DNA of 64,000 nucleotides from Comamonas koreensis (GTDB taxonomy: Bacteria; Pseudomonadota; Gammaproteobacteria; Burkholderiales; Burkholderiaceae_C): positions 124,001 through 188,000 of the forward strand of contig NZ_JAJNCT010000010.1 of NCBI RefSeq assembly GCF_021026195.1. Direction: 5' to 3'. Below, piece after piece: positions 1 to 7,433 of this stretch. How positions within the stretch are numbered: position 1 is the stretch's first letter; the number at the start of each line of letters is the position of its first letter. The notes below the pieces were generated by a model. It had not been told where the DNA came from. It saw nothing but the letters and a program-made list of their open reading frames with translations, and made no database searches. The translations under genes were made by a program, and so were the position numbers.

Positions 1-32
1 TACCTGGCTTAGCAAGAACAAAGAAAGAACAA

Positions 33-680
33 GTGGCCATGACGACCGAGACATTGACCAGCCGGCTGACTATTTTCCAGGGCCACCAGCGCCTGCTGCA
101 AGCCGACCGCCTGACGGTGCTGCGCTATCTGCAAAACCATGATGAACTGCACCCCGGCGGCAGTCTTACGCCCTTGTGGGTGTTTGATGACCTCTCCGGC
201 CTGCGGCTGGATTTGAACTGGCGCTCGGAACTGGCACCGGCCCTGCAGCCTGCGGCCCCGCTGGATGATGCAGCCCCTGCAACCGCCGCCCCAGCTGCAG
301 CAGCCGTTGAAGCGGCACCCCACAGCCGCACTGCACGCGCCGTGGGACGCCCCAAACTGGGCGTGGTCTCGCGCGAGGTCACTTTGCTACCCCGCCACTG
401 GGAGTGGCTCAACCGCCAGCCCGGCGGTGCCTCAGCCGCGTTGCGCCGTTTGATAGACGACGCGCGTAATGCCCATGCCCAGCAGGATTCACAGCGTGCG
501 GCGACCGAGGCCACCTACCAGTTCATGCAGGCCATGGCCGGCGATCTGCCCGGTTTTGACGAAGCCTGCCGCGCGCTGTTTGCCCACAAGCAATCGGCGT
601 TTCTGCTGCAGACCCAGGCCTGGCCGGATGATGTACAAGCTTATCTGCACCAGCTCAGCCGCCCCATCTGGCCGGTTTAA
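33..680 (+). CDS. DUF2239 family protein
   Basis: A 215-residue protein matching the DUF2239 family from memory. The N-terminal half (about residues 10-70) holds the conserved pattern around LLQADRLTVLRYLQNH and WVFDDLSGLRLDLNW. An Ala/Pro-rich linker (about 78-100) follows, then a helical C-terminal region with GRPKLGVVSREVTLLPRHWEWL, cut here to its recognisable part GVVSREVTLLPRHWEWL. The biochemical function is unknown, and no signal peptide or membrane segment is visible. The reading frame opens at a GTG (33), with an in-frame ATG at 39; purine-rich sequence lies upstream of both, so the start is uncertain by two residues. It sits 41 bp before the MATE exporter on the same strand and may be co-transcribed with it. 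Confidence 0.8.
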   Translation: MAMTTETLTSRLTIFQGHQRLLQADRLTVLRYLQNHDELHPGGSLTPLWVFDDLSGLRLDLNWRSELAPALQPAAPLDDAAPATAAPAAAAVEAAPHSRTARAVGRPKLGVVSREVTLLPRHWEWLNRQPGGASAALRRLIDDARNAHAQQDSQRAATEATYQFMQAMAGDLPGFDEACRALFAHKQSAFLLQTQAWPDDVQAYLHQLSRPIWPV

Positions 681-721
681 GCACCCACCCGCTGCCCTCC
701 CGATTTTGCACCCTCCCTCCG

Positions 722-2110
722 ATGTCCCTGTCCATCCCCTCACCCCAGGCTGCGCCGCCCGCCCCGCCTGTACGCCCCCTTTGGCAAGTCTTCATGGTGT
801 TTCTCGGCCCCATGCTGCTGTCCAACATCCTGCAGTCACTCTCGGGCACGCTCAACAGCATGTTTCTGGGCCAGATGATGGGAGTCAAGGCGCTCGCCGC
901 CGTCGCGGCCTTCTTCCCGGTCATGTTTGTCTTTATTGCGTTTGTCATCGGCCTGGGGGCTGGCGCCTCGGTGCTGATCGGCCAGGCCTGGGGTGCGGGC
1001 CAACCTGACAAGGTGCGCGCCATCGCCGGCACCACCTTGATGACCGGGCTGGTCATGGGCGCAGTCGTGGCGCTGTTTGGCGGCCTGTTTACACAGCCCA
1101 TCATGCGCATGCTGGGCACGCCGGCCGACATTCTGGAGCAGGCCACCATCTACTCGCGCATCGTGCTGCTGGGCATGCCAGGGCTGTTCATCTTTTTGCT
1201 GTTCACCTCGCTGCTGCGCGGGGTGGGCGACACGCTCACGCCCATGTGGTCGCTGATCGTGTCCACCGGCATCGGCCTGGTCAGCACGCCGGCACTGATC
1301 TCCGGCTGGGGCGGCCTGCCGCGCCTGGGCGTGGCCAGCGCCGGGGTGTCGATGATCCTGGGCTTCAGCATCGCCCTGGTCTGGCTGACGGTGCAGCTGC
1401 GCCGCAAGCGCAGCGTGCTGGCACCCAATAGGGCCCTGTTGCACTCCATGCGCCCGGATTGGGGCTTGCTGCGCGGCGTACTGCGCGTGGGTATCCCCAC
1501 CGGCGTGCTGATGATCGCCACCTCGCTGGCCGGCCTGGTCGTCCTGTCGCTGATCAACGGATTTGGATCCAACGCCACCGCCGCCTACGGCGCCGTGAAC
1601 CAGATCAATGCGTTCGCGCAGTTTCCGCTGATCTCGATCGCCATCACCGCCTCCATCCTGGCCGCCCAGTCGATCGGCGCCGGCCGCAGCGAACGCCTGC
1701 CCGCCATTGCGCGTACAGCGATGCAGATCAACTTGGCCATCGGGGGCGCCACCGCGTTGCTCGGCACCCTCTTCGCCAGGCCTTTGCTGTCGATCTTCAT
1801 CACCGATCAGGAGGTGCTGCATGTGGCCGTGGAACTGCTGCGCATTGTGCTGTGGAGTGGCCTGCTGTTTGGCGCCTTCGCGTCCCTGGCAGCGCTGATG
1901 CGTGCCAGTGGCGATGTGCTGATCCCCACGTTGATCACCATCGGCGTGATTGCCACGCTGGAGCTGCCGCTGGCCTGGCTGTTCAGCCGCCACTTTGGCC
2001 TGGTGGGCATCTGGATGGCCTTCCCGGTCTCCTACGGCATCACCCTGGCGCTGCAGACCTGGTACTACCAGGCCATCTGGAAAAAGCGCCCGATCCGCAA
2101 GATGGTCTGA
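722..2110 (+). CDS. MATE family efflux transporter
   Basis: A 462-residue polytopic inner-membrane protein with about twelve hydrophobic segments in two homologous halves, as in MatE/NorM-type Na+ or H+ coupled multidrug exporters. Hallmarks are the N-terminal FLGPMLLSNILQSLSGTLNSM-like first helix region (read as two adjacent pieces), QMMGVKALAAVAAFFPVMF, and a second-half repeat with GVPTG/AYGAVNQI-type features. The length is usual for the family. It follows the DUF2239 gene by 41 bp on the same strand. The substrate cannot be read from sequence; cationic drugs or metabolites are typical. Family assignment is secure. Confidence 0.92.
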   Translation: MSLSIPSPQAAPPAPPVRPLWQVFMVFLGPMLLSNILQSLSGTLNSMFLGQMMGVKALAAVAAFFPVMFVFIAFVIGLGAGASVLIGQAWGAGQPDKVRAIAGTTLMTGLVMGAVVALFGGLFTQPIMRMLGTPADILEQATIYSRIVLLGMPGLFIFLLFTSLLRGVGDTLTPMWSLIVSTGIGLVSTPALISGWGGLPRLGVASAGVSMILGFSIALVWLTVQLRRKRSVLAPNRALLHSMRPDWGLLRGVLRVGIPTGVLMIATSLAGLVVLSLINGFGSNATAAYGAVNQINAFAQFPLISIAITASILAAQSIGAGRSERLPAIARTAMQINLAIGGATALLGTLFARPLLSIFITDQEVLHVAVELLRIVLWSGLLFGAFASLAALMRASGDVLIPTLITIGVIATLELPLAWLFSRHFGLVGIWMAFPVSYGITLALQTWYYQAIWKKRPIRKMV

Positions 2111-2216
2111 GCGCGGCAGGCCCAGCGCTGCGCACACCAGCCCAGGTGACAAGCGTCGTAAAAACTGAAATCATGGCTGCAGCAGCAGCCTGCCTTCCTT
2201 CAACGATCCGCCTTTT

Positions 2217-3029
2217 ATGCCCAAGCTTGATAACTACCGCGTGCCCCTCAAGGGTCCCGTCCATCTGGCCGACTACGACCCGGCCGCCACACCGTTTGCC
2301 CACGGCACCGTCAAGGCCCAGGAAAAGGACCTGAAGATGCTCAACAAGCAGCTGGCGCAGCTGATGCGCCCGCTGCAGGGCGAGAACAAGCGCTCGGTAC
2401 TGTTGGTGCTGCAAGGCATGGACACCAGTGGCAAGGACGGCACCGTGCGCGGCGTCTTCAAGACCACGGGGCCGCAGGGCCTGCGCATGGCCACCTTCAA
2501 AAGCCCGAGCAAGGAAGAGCTCTCGCACGACTACCTGTGGCGCTGCCATGCAGTGGCGCCCGCCAAGGGCGAGATCGGCATCTGGAACCGCAGCCACTAT
2601 GAAGACGTGCTGGTGCCGCTGGTCAACCGCTGGATCACACCGCAGATCGCCAAGCAGCGCTATGCGCAGATCAATGACTTCGAGCGCCTGCTGGCCGAGA
2701 ACGGCACCACCGTCCTCAAATGCATGCTGCATATCAGCAAGGACGAACAGCGCGTTCGGCTGCAGGAGCGCATCGATGTGCCGGAAAAACGCTGGAAGTT
2801 CAGCCTCGATGACCTGACGGTGCGCAAGCAGTGGGAGGCCTACCAGCAAGCCTATGAAGACCTGCTGGAAGCCACATCCACCACGCATGCGCCCTGGTAT
2901 GTGGTGCCGGCCGACAACAAGCTGCACCGCAACCTGATGGTCAACACCTTGCTCAACCACTGCCTGCTGGATATGCAACCGCAGTACCCGGTGGACTATC
3001 CGGAGCTCGTGGGTCTGCAGGTCGAATAA
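2217..3029 (+). CDS. PPK2 family polyphosphate:nucleotide phosphotransferase
   Basis: A 270-residue cytoplasmic kinase of the PPK2 family, which moves phosphate between polyphosphate and nucleotides. The Walker A loop GMDTSGKDG lies at about residues 67-75 and the Walker B/lid region GEIGIWNRSHYEDVLVP at about 118-134. The N-terminus (KLDNYRVPLKG...) and RSHYEDVLV resemble the AMP/ADP-phosphorylating PPK2 subgroup (often class III). That subclass is inference and needs a tree. It is distinct from the second PPK2 at 38466-39374, which has FEGRDAAGKGG and FDRSWYNRAGVE. The ATG at 2217 starts immediately at the conserved N-terminus. A strong hairpin follows the stop. Confidence 0.9.
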   Translation: MPKLDNYRVPLKGPVHLADYDPAATPFAHGTVKAQEKDLKMLNKQLAQLMRPLQGENKRSVLLVLQGMDTSGKDGTVRGVFKTTGPQGLRMATFKSPSKEELSHDYLWRCHAVAPAKGEIGIWNRSHYEDVLVPLVNRWITPQIAKQRYAQINDFERLLAENGTTVLKCMLHISKDEQRVRLQERIDVPEKRWKFSLDDLTVRKQWEAYQQAYEDLLEATSTTHAPWYVVPADNKLHRNLMVNTLLNHCLLDMQPQYPVDYPELVGLQVE

Positions 3030-3062
3030 GCGCGCGCCCGGCAAAAGCGCACCGACCACAGA

Positions 3063-3094
3063 AAAGGGGCCTGCTGTACCAGCAAGGCCCCTTT
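3063..3094. terminator. Bidirectional intrinsic terminator
   Basis: The 9-bp arms AAAGGGGCC (3063-3071) and GGCCCCTTT (3086-3094) are extended inward by TGCTG/CAGCA. The hairpin lies between the convergent PPK2 and rimO genes and has A/T-rich flanks on both sides, so it can serve both. Confidence 0.85.
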
Positions 3095-3115
3095 GCTTTG
3101 TCTGCGATCCAGTGT

Positions 3116-4519
3116 TTAAACCGGCACACCCACCAGGTCATGGCCCTGGCTGCGCACAATGCGCACCTTGATCAGCTCGCCGACCTTGTAGGTCTTGCTG
3201 AGCTTCTCGGGCGGCAGCAGGTGCACGACACCGTCGATCTCGGGCGCATCGGCATAGGTACGGGCGATGCCACCCTTCTTGCCCAGGCCGATGGCCTTGT
3301 CCACCAGCACCTGCATGGTCTGGCCCACACGGCGCTCCAGGCGCTTGGCGGACACCTCTTCGGCCACTTCCATGAAGCGGGCACGGCGCGCTTCGCGCAC
3401 CTCAGCGGGCAGCATGCCAGGCAGCTCGTTGGCGGTGGCGCCTTCGACCGGGCTATAGGCAAAGCAGCCTGCGCGGTCAATCTCGGCCTCGCGGATAAAG
3501 TCCAGCAGGTGCTCGAACTCTTCTTCGGTCTCGCCGGGGAAGCCGGCAATAAAGGTCGAGCGGATCACCAGCTCGGGGCAGATCGCACGCCACTCACGGA
3601 TGCGCTCCAGATTGCGCTCGCCGCTGGCCGGGCGCTTCATGCGCTTGAGCACATCAGGGTGGCTGTGCTGCAGTGGCACATCCAGGTAAGGCAGCACCAG
3701 GCCTTGGGCCATCAGCGGCAAGATCGCGTCCACCGTGGGATACGGGTACACATAGTGCAGGCGCACCCAGGCGCCGTGCGGCTTGGCCAGCTCGCCCAGC
3801 GCTTCCACCAACTCCAGCATGCGGGTCTTCACCGGCTTGCCGTCCCAGAAACCGGTGCGGTACTTCACATCGACACCGTAGGCGGAGGTGTCCTGGCTAA
3901 TCACCAGCAGCTCCTTGACGCCGCCGGCAAACAGCGCCTTGGCTTCCTTGAGCACATCGCCAATCGGGCGGCTGACCAGGTCACCGCGCATCGAGGGGAT
4001 GATGCAGAAGGTGCAGCGGTGGTTGCAGCCTTCGGAAATCTTCAGGTAGGCATAGTGCTTGGGCGTGAGCTTGATGCCCGCCTCGCCAAAGCTGCCAGGC
4101 ACCAGGTCGATGAAGGGGTCATGCGGCTTGGGCAGGTTGGTGTGGACCGCGTCCATCACCTCTTGCGTGGCGTGGGGGCCCGTCACCGCCAGCACGCTGG
4201 GGTGCATCTGCTTGACCATATTTCCGCCGTTGGTACCCGTTTTGGCACCCAGGCAACCGGTCACGATCACCTTGCCGTTCTCGGCCAGCGCCTCGCCAAT
4301 CGTGTCCAGGCTTTCGCGCACGGCATCGTCAATAAAGCCGCAGGTGTTGACGATCACCAGATCGGCACCTTCAAAGGTCTTGGAGGTCTGGTACCCCTCG
4401 GCGCTCAACTGCGTCAGGATCAGCTCGCTGTCGGTAAGGGCTTTGGGGCAACCTAGGGAAACCATCCCAATTTTCGGGATGACTGACTGCGCCACCTTAT
4501 CATAAATCATTGATTTCAT
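3116..4519 (-). CDS. rimO: Ribosomal protein S12 methylthiotransferase RimO
   Basis: A 467-residue radical-SAM methylthiotransferase that adds a methylthio group to the conserved aspartate of ribosomal protein S12. The N-terminal UPF0004 domain carries cluster cysteines near residues 24, 60 and 89 (SLGCPKA, VNTCGF, VTGCLG). The radical-SAM motif CNHRCTFC sits at about 165-172, followed by SMRGDLVSR. The C-terminal TRAM domain includes MQVLVDKA and [15 protein letters not shown]. RimO rather than MiaB is supported by [17 protein letters not shown]. The start is ATG at 4519 or, three codons in, at 4510; neither has a strong ribosome-binding site. It borders the AT-rich patch. Confidence 0.96.
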   Translation of the reverse strand: MKSMIYDKVAQSVIPKIGMVSLGCPKALTDSELILTQLSAEGYQTSKTFEGADLVIVNTCGFIDDAVRESLDTIGEALAENGKVIVTGCLGAKTGTNGGNMVKQMHPSVLAVTGPHATQEVMDAVHTNLPKPHDPFIDLVPGSFGEAGIKLTPKHYAYLKISEGCNHRCTFCIIPSMRGDLVSRPIGDVLKEAKALFAGGVKELLVISQDTSAYGVDVKYRTGFWDGKPVKTRMLELVEALGELAKPHGAWVRLHYVYPYPTVDAILPLMAQGLVLPYLDVPLQHSHPDVLKRMKRPASGERNLERIREWRAICPELVIRSTFIAGFPGETEEEFEHLLDFIREAEIDRAGCFAYSPVEGATANELPGMLPAEVREARRARFMEVAEEVSAKRLERRVGQTMQVLVDKAIGLGKKGGIARTYADAPEIDGVVHLLPPEKLSKTYKVGELIKVRIVRSQGHDLVGVPV

Positions 4520-4748
4520 TTGTTTTTAGTGGCAGACAGCCAGAAATTCGTGGATTGAAAATTCTATTTCAATTGTGATACACGCATAGGTAACTCAATT
4601 TATATCGCTTAAGCATCTTTGCCCCAGTCACCGCAATCGGCCAGAAGCTGCCGTTTACTGGCAGGAGAAGCAGACTTTCAATTTTTCTGTTCCACCCGAC
4701 AGCAAAGGCTGGTGGGGCCAGCTGCAGTATTTCGGTTGCTGGGATAGT
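4520..4748. other. AT-rich intergenic edge of accessory patch
   Basis: About 230 bp with no credible gene. The first half (4520-4620) is strongly AT-rich compared with rimO. The second half contains a plus-strand open stretch, about 4611-4790, that reads through residues such as WWGQLQYFGCWDSLGCD without a start codon. It could be a remnant of a decayed gene. I see no direct repeat matching the other edge of the patch. Confidence 0.4.
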
Positions 4749-5333
4749 TTAGGCTGCGATGCGCTTCATGATTGCTCGTAGCATCTCGGACATTCGCGCA
4801 AGGAGCACGGGGTCAGGCGGCGTTCCGCTGTGTACCAGCACGTTGCGAAACCGCAGCACCTCCTCCAATTGCACCAGTTCATCGCTAGATATCAATCCCT
4901 CCTTTAAAAGTTCAACAGTAATCGCTCGAATGGACATGCGGTTGAACTCGCGGCCTGTTTTCTCCAGCCGATCGCGTCCGAGCTTCTCAAAGCGCACCCA
5001 CTGAAACAGGAACTCTGCAGCTGCGCCCATATAGCGGCTGCGTGCTAACTCGGTAGACTGACGCTGCCTACGGAGGAATAGATAGACAACAGAAAAGATC
5101 GAAATGAAGAAGCCGGTCGACGAAACCATCAGTGCCATCTGTTCACGCATCGTCAGATTGACATCTAGCTTCAAGATGAAGAAGTACGCCAAGGCTCCTA
5201 TACCGATGAGCGCGCCAAACAATGCATATAGCTGAAATACCTGCTGAATGCGGCGAAAGGAATTCTGTCGGGCTTCCAATTCCCATAGGTCTTGTTCGTA
5301 GTCGTGTAAATTATCGATTTGTTGCTCTAACAT
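4749..5333 (-). CDS. Two-TM protein with C-terminal HEPN-like RNVLVH motif
   Basis: A 194-residue protein I cannot assign to a named family. An acidic, possibly coiled-coil N-terminus (1-30) precedes two membrane segments (about 33-54 and 66-87), an Arg-rich cytoplasmic boundary (88-100) and a helical C-terminal domain. That domain holds R163-N164-V165-L166-V167-H168, which fits the R-x4-H signature of HEPN RNase-like domains in its common RNxLVH form. Known HEPN proteins include toxin and phage-defence nucleases, but non-catalytic members exist. Its start codon lies 3 bp after the stop of the upstream gene 5337-5720, so the two are probably translationally coupled. Base composition is lower in GC than the flanking genes, suggesting acquisition. 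The function is inferred only. Confidence 0.6.
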   Translation of the reverse strand: MLEQQIDNLHDYEQDLWELEARQNSFRRIQQVFQLYALFGALIGIGALAYFFILKLDVNLTMREQMALMVSSTGFFISIFSVVYLFLRRQRQSTELARSRYMGAAAEFLFQWVRFEKLGRDRLEKTGREFNRMSIRAITVELLKEGLISSDELVQLEEVLRFRNVLVHSGTPPDPVLLARMSEMLRAIMKRIAA

Positions 5334-5336
5334 GAC

Positions 5337-5720
5337 CTACTCCATGATTGTTGAAATGGTCACGGCAAGAATAGCCAGCGCTACTACCACGACAAAAATA
5401 AGCATGTACGTCTTGTCTTGAAGCTTAGCTGCGTCGTAGCTAAACCCAACGGCCATGGACAAGACGGCAGCAACGATTCGAAGAACTTTTGCGCCGATCT
5501 TCCTCTTCGGTCGCGCTAGCCCTCGGCGTATTAAAACCGCCGCATCTCCAACCATGCTGCTTGTAATTTGAGGGGCACCGGATGAGGGATTGTGCGTAGC
5601 CTCAATTCGATTGGCTTCCTTTACCAAGTCATCAATAAATTCGCCGATGGATTTAGTCAATGCATGTCTGGCGGGATCGTTGAAACCCACTAGTTTCTTG
5701 TCTTCAACGTCTATCTGCAT
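5337..5720 (-). CDS. Small two-TM hypothetical protein, partner of HEPN-like protein
   Basis: A 127-residue protein with a soluble amphipathic N-terminal half (FIDDLVKEANRIEATHN around 29-44), a basic patch RRGLARPKRKIGAK (65-78), and two membrane helices (about 79-96 and 104-124) ending at the C-terminus. I do not recognise the family. The layout of a cytoplasmic helical region followed by two TM segments recalls SLATT/2TM effector proteins in general shape only. The start at 5720 is supported by a strong ribosome-binding site, AGGTG on the minus strand about 5 nt upstream. It is the first gene of a two-gene minus-strand operon and faces a divergent XRE regulator across 289 bp. Confidence 0.6.
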   Translation of the reverse strand: MQIDVEDKKLVGFNDPARHALTKSIGEFIDDLVKEANRIEATHNPSSGAPQITSSMVGDAAVLIRRGLARPKRKIGAKVLRIVAAVLSMAVGFSYDAAKLQDKTYMLIFVVVVALAILAVTISTIME

Positions 5721-6009
5721 CGTTTCACCTCAGTCTACTTTGATGGATCAGAAGCCAAAAAATGGGCTTGCAGTACATATCCGCTCCAAATTTGTTAAAT
5801 AGAAGCATATCGAAATAAGAATTAAAACAGCCAATCTAGATTCGCAACAGCTGCTCCACCAAAAACTGGTTAGCTGCATATCATAACTTGCCTACCGCTG
5901 GTATGAATGACCACTATACGGTTTTGATTTTGGCGGCACCTCAGGGTCAATTGGAGCCGTAAACACAAGTGCTCCCAGCACCCTAGGGACGGCAAGTAGA
6001 CTCTCGATA
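5721..6009. other. AT-rich divergent intergenic region
   Basis: 289 bp between the two-TM operon (minus) and the XRE regulator (plus). It is AT-rich (for example 5785-5850) and should hold the promoters of both. No convincing inverted-repeat operator or sigma-70 box pair could be fixed by eye. No small gene with a good start is evident. Confidence 0.5.
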
Positions 6010-6396
6010 ATGAAGTCTTATCGAAACCAACCGAAGTCATACGAGCTGTGGACCGTCGGACAGCGTGTGGAATGGCTACTCAGCCGCCGCAGACTTACCC
6101 AGACCGATGCTGCAAAGTTGATGGGTATCTCGCAGTCAACTGTCGCAAACATTGTTGGTAGTGCGGCTCGGAAGCCAAGTGCAGTGACGCTGATGAAGAT
6201 GGCACGCGCATTGGACTGCGCGCCTAGCTTTATCTTGGACGGAACGGGAGCCGCGCTAAGTTACGCGGGGGCCACACGAGACGATGCGTCGGAGTTGCTC
6301 GGTCTGTTCAAGGAGCTGAACGCAGATGATCAAAACATGCTGATGGTTTTCGCTCGCACTCTCGCACGGAGGCCATCAACGACTGATCCTGCCTGA
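6010..6396 (+). CDS. XRE-family helix-turn-helix regulator
   Basis: A 128-residue DNA-binding protein. A Cro/CI-type helix-turn-helix spans about residues 17-70: RVEWLLSRRRLTQTDAAKLM, then GISQSTVANIVGSAARKPS and LMKMARALDCAPSFIL. The C-terminal 50 residues (DDASELLGLFKELNADDQNM) form a short helical tail, perhaps for dimerisation. The gene lies in the same AT-richer patch as the divergent membrane pair and is a plausible local repressor of it, but that link is positional only. The ribosome-binding site is weak. Confidence 0.8.
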   Translation: MKSYRNQPKSYELWTVGQRVEWLLSRRRLTQTDAAKLMGISQSTVANIVGSAARKPSAVTLMKMARALDCAPSFILDGTGAALSYAGATRDDASELLGLFKELNADDQNMLMVFARTLARRPSTTDPA

Positions 6397-6615
6397 CAAA
6401 ACCCGATATAGATACCGACGCTTATGGGCAGCCCAAACTGACGAACCCCACCTTGGGGGTTCGGTTGGCGTCGAGCGTCGCAGTGGCAGCGTGGGTATCG
6501 GTATTCATTTTTCTTGCAGGGGAACCTGGCAACTAATCTGGGCGGTATTTTAAAGCAGGCGCCCGGGCAGGCTCCGCCCCTGGGGTATAGACCCGCAGGC
6601 GGGGGCGCAACAGCA

Positions 6616-6657
6616 ATAAAAACCGCCATCTACCGAAACTTCCGGTAGATGGCGGTT
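6616..6657 (-). terminator. Intrinsic terminator downstream of phaR
   Basis: A perfect 15-bp stem (6621-6635 with 6643-6657) closes a 7-nt loop. Read on the minus strand it runs into a T-tract (complement of 6616-6622). It lies about 95 bp beyond the phaR stop, so phaR would carry a long structured 3' region. Confidence 0.8.
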
Positions 6658-6671
6658 GATCACAGGGCAGG

Positions 6672-6692
6672 TTAGCGGGAATTGCACCCGCA
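6672..6692 (-). other. tRNA/tmRNA T-arm-like remnant
   Basis: On the minus strand GCGGG-TGCAATT-CCCGC forms a 5-bp stem with a 7-nt loop, preceded by GGAT. This resembles the T-arm at the 3' end of tRNA or tmRNA genes, where integrative elements recombine. The loop has G in place of the second T, no matching acceptor strand is found upstream, and no CCA follows. It is therefore not a functional tRNA. It could be an attachment-site scar or chance. Confidence 0.3.
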
Positions 6693-6750
6693 TCCGTATG
6701 CCTAGCTGCTAAATGGCAGCACGGCAGCAGGATGCTTTAGATGGCCAGCA

Positions 6751-7293
6751 TCAAGGCCGCTTGATCCCAAAAGCCGTCAGCATCTGCTCCGTCTGCTTTT
6801 GCATTTGCTCCTGCATTTGCTGGAAGAACTGCTGCGACTGGGCCTGGTAGTTGCTTGCATCGGGCATGCCTGGCACGCCGGGCATCGGCATGCCCAAAAA
6901 GTTGCGCCACATCTCGGGCGTGGCACCCTTCATCTGGTCGGCAAAGCGGCCTTGCATCTCCGTGAACAGCTGCACATTGCGCTCCAGGTAGGAGCCCATG
7001 AAGCCTTGCATCGCATGGCCGTAGAAGCGGATGATGTTGACCAGCATGGCCTCGGTGAACATCGGCGCGCCGCCCGCCTCCTCATCCAGAATGATCTGCA
7101 GCAGAATACTGCGCGTCAGGTCCTCGCCCGTCTTGGCGTCCTTGACGACGATGGGCTCGTTTTGCATGACCAAGGCCTTGACCTCGGCCAAGGTGATGTA
7201 GGCAGAGGTCTGGGTGTCGTACAGACGGCGGTTGGGGTACTTCTTGACGACGCGCTCGGACGCGGTAGCTGTTCCTGGGGTGTTTTCCGGCAC
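6751..7293 (-). CDS. phaR: Polyhydroxyalkanoate synthesis repressor PhaR
   Basis: A 180-residue cytoplasmic regulator that binds DNA and PHB granules and represses phasin and PHB synthesis genes. The conserved PHB-accumulation DNA-binding region occupies about residues 13-75 (VVKKYPNRRLYDTQTSAYIT, LAEVKALVMQ, LLQIILDEE). The PHB_acc region follows (FTEAMLVNIIRFYGHAMQGF), and then a Gln/Met-rich C-terminal tail (QSQQFFQQMQEQMQKQ). The start is a GTG at 7293, supported by AGGAGA 7 nt upstream on the minus strand. It is transcribed alone; no phaC, phaA or phaB lies in the window. Confidence 0.94.
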   Translation of the reverse strand: MPENTPGTATASERVVKKYPNRRLYDTQTSAYITLAEVKALVMQNEPIVVKDAKTGEDLTRSILLQIILDEEAGGAPMFTEAMLVNIIRFYGHAMQGFMGSYLERNVQLFTEMQGRFADQMKGATPEMWRNFLGMPMPGVPGMPDASNYQAQSQQFFQQMQEQMQKQTEQMLTAFGIKRP

Positions 7294-7433
7294 GCGGATC
7301 TCCTGTGTCTCTCGCCAACGGCGGGCGTTATGGGAATACCGACCATCCTAGTCTCTGGGACGGCGGTTTTTACCTCTAAGGCAATTTTTAGATTGTAGTG
7401 ACGGCGGAGGCCTGTTGCGCTGCAGCACTTACC

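Larger units (their letters stand above)
6397..6750. other. Structured non-coding stretch downstream of XRE gene
   Basis: 354 bp without a credible gene. It contains a hairpin with 8-bp arms CGAACCCC (6442-6449) and GGGGTTCG (6456-6463), bracketed by an outer ATACCGA/TCGGTAT inverted pair near 6412 and 6498. A perfect 15-bp hairpin lies at 6621-6657, and a T-arm-like element at about 6672-6692. The density of structure suggests a small RNA or a mobile-element scar. Confidence 0.45.

Noticed and set aside
836..2152. A 438-codon minus-strand frame over the MATE gene
   Set aside because: Gln/Gly/His-rich translation without domains; the opposite strand encodes a clear transporter.
6660..6750. 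A complete tRNA or tmRNA gene
   Set aside because: Only a T-arm-like hairpin is present; no acceptor pairing, anticodon arm, D-arm or CCA could be found.
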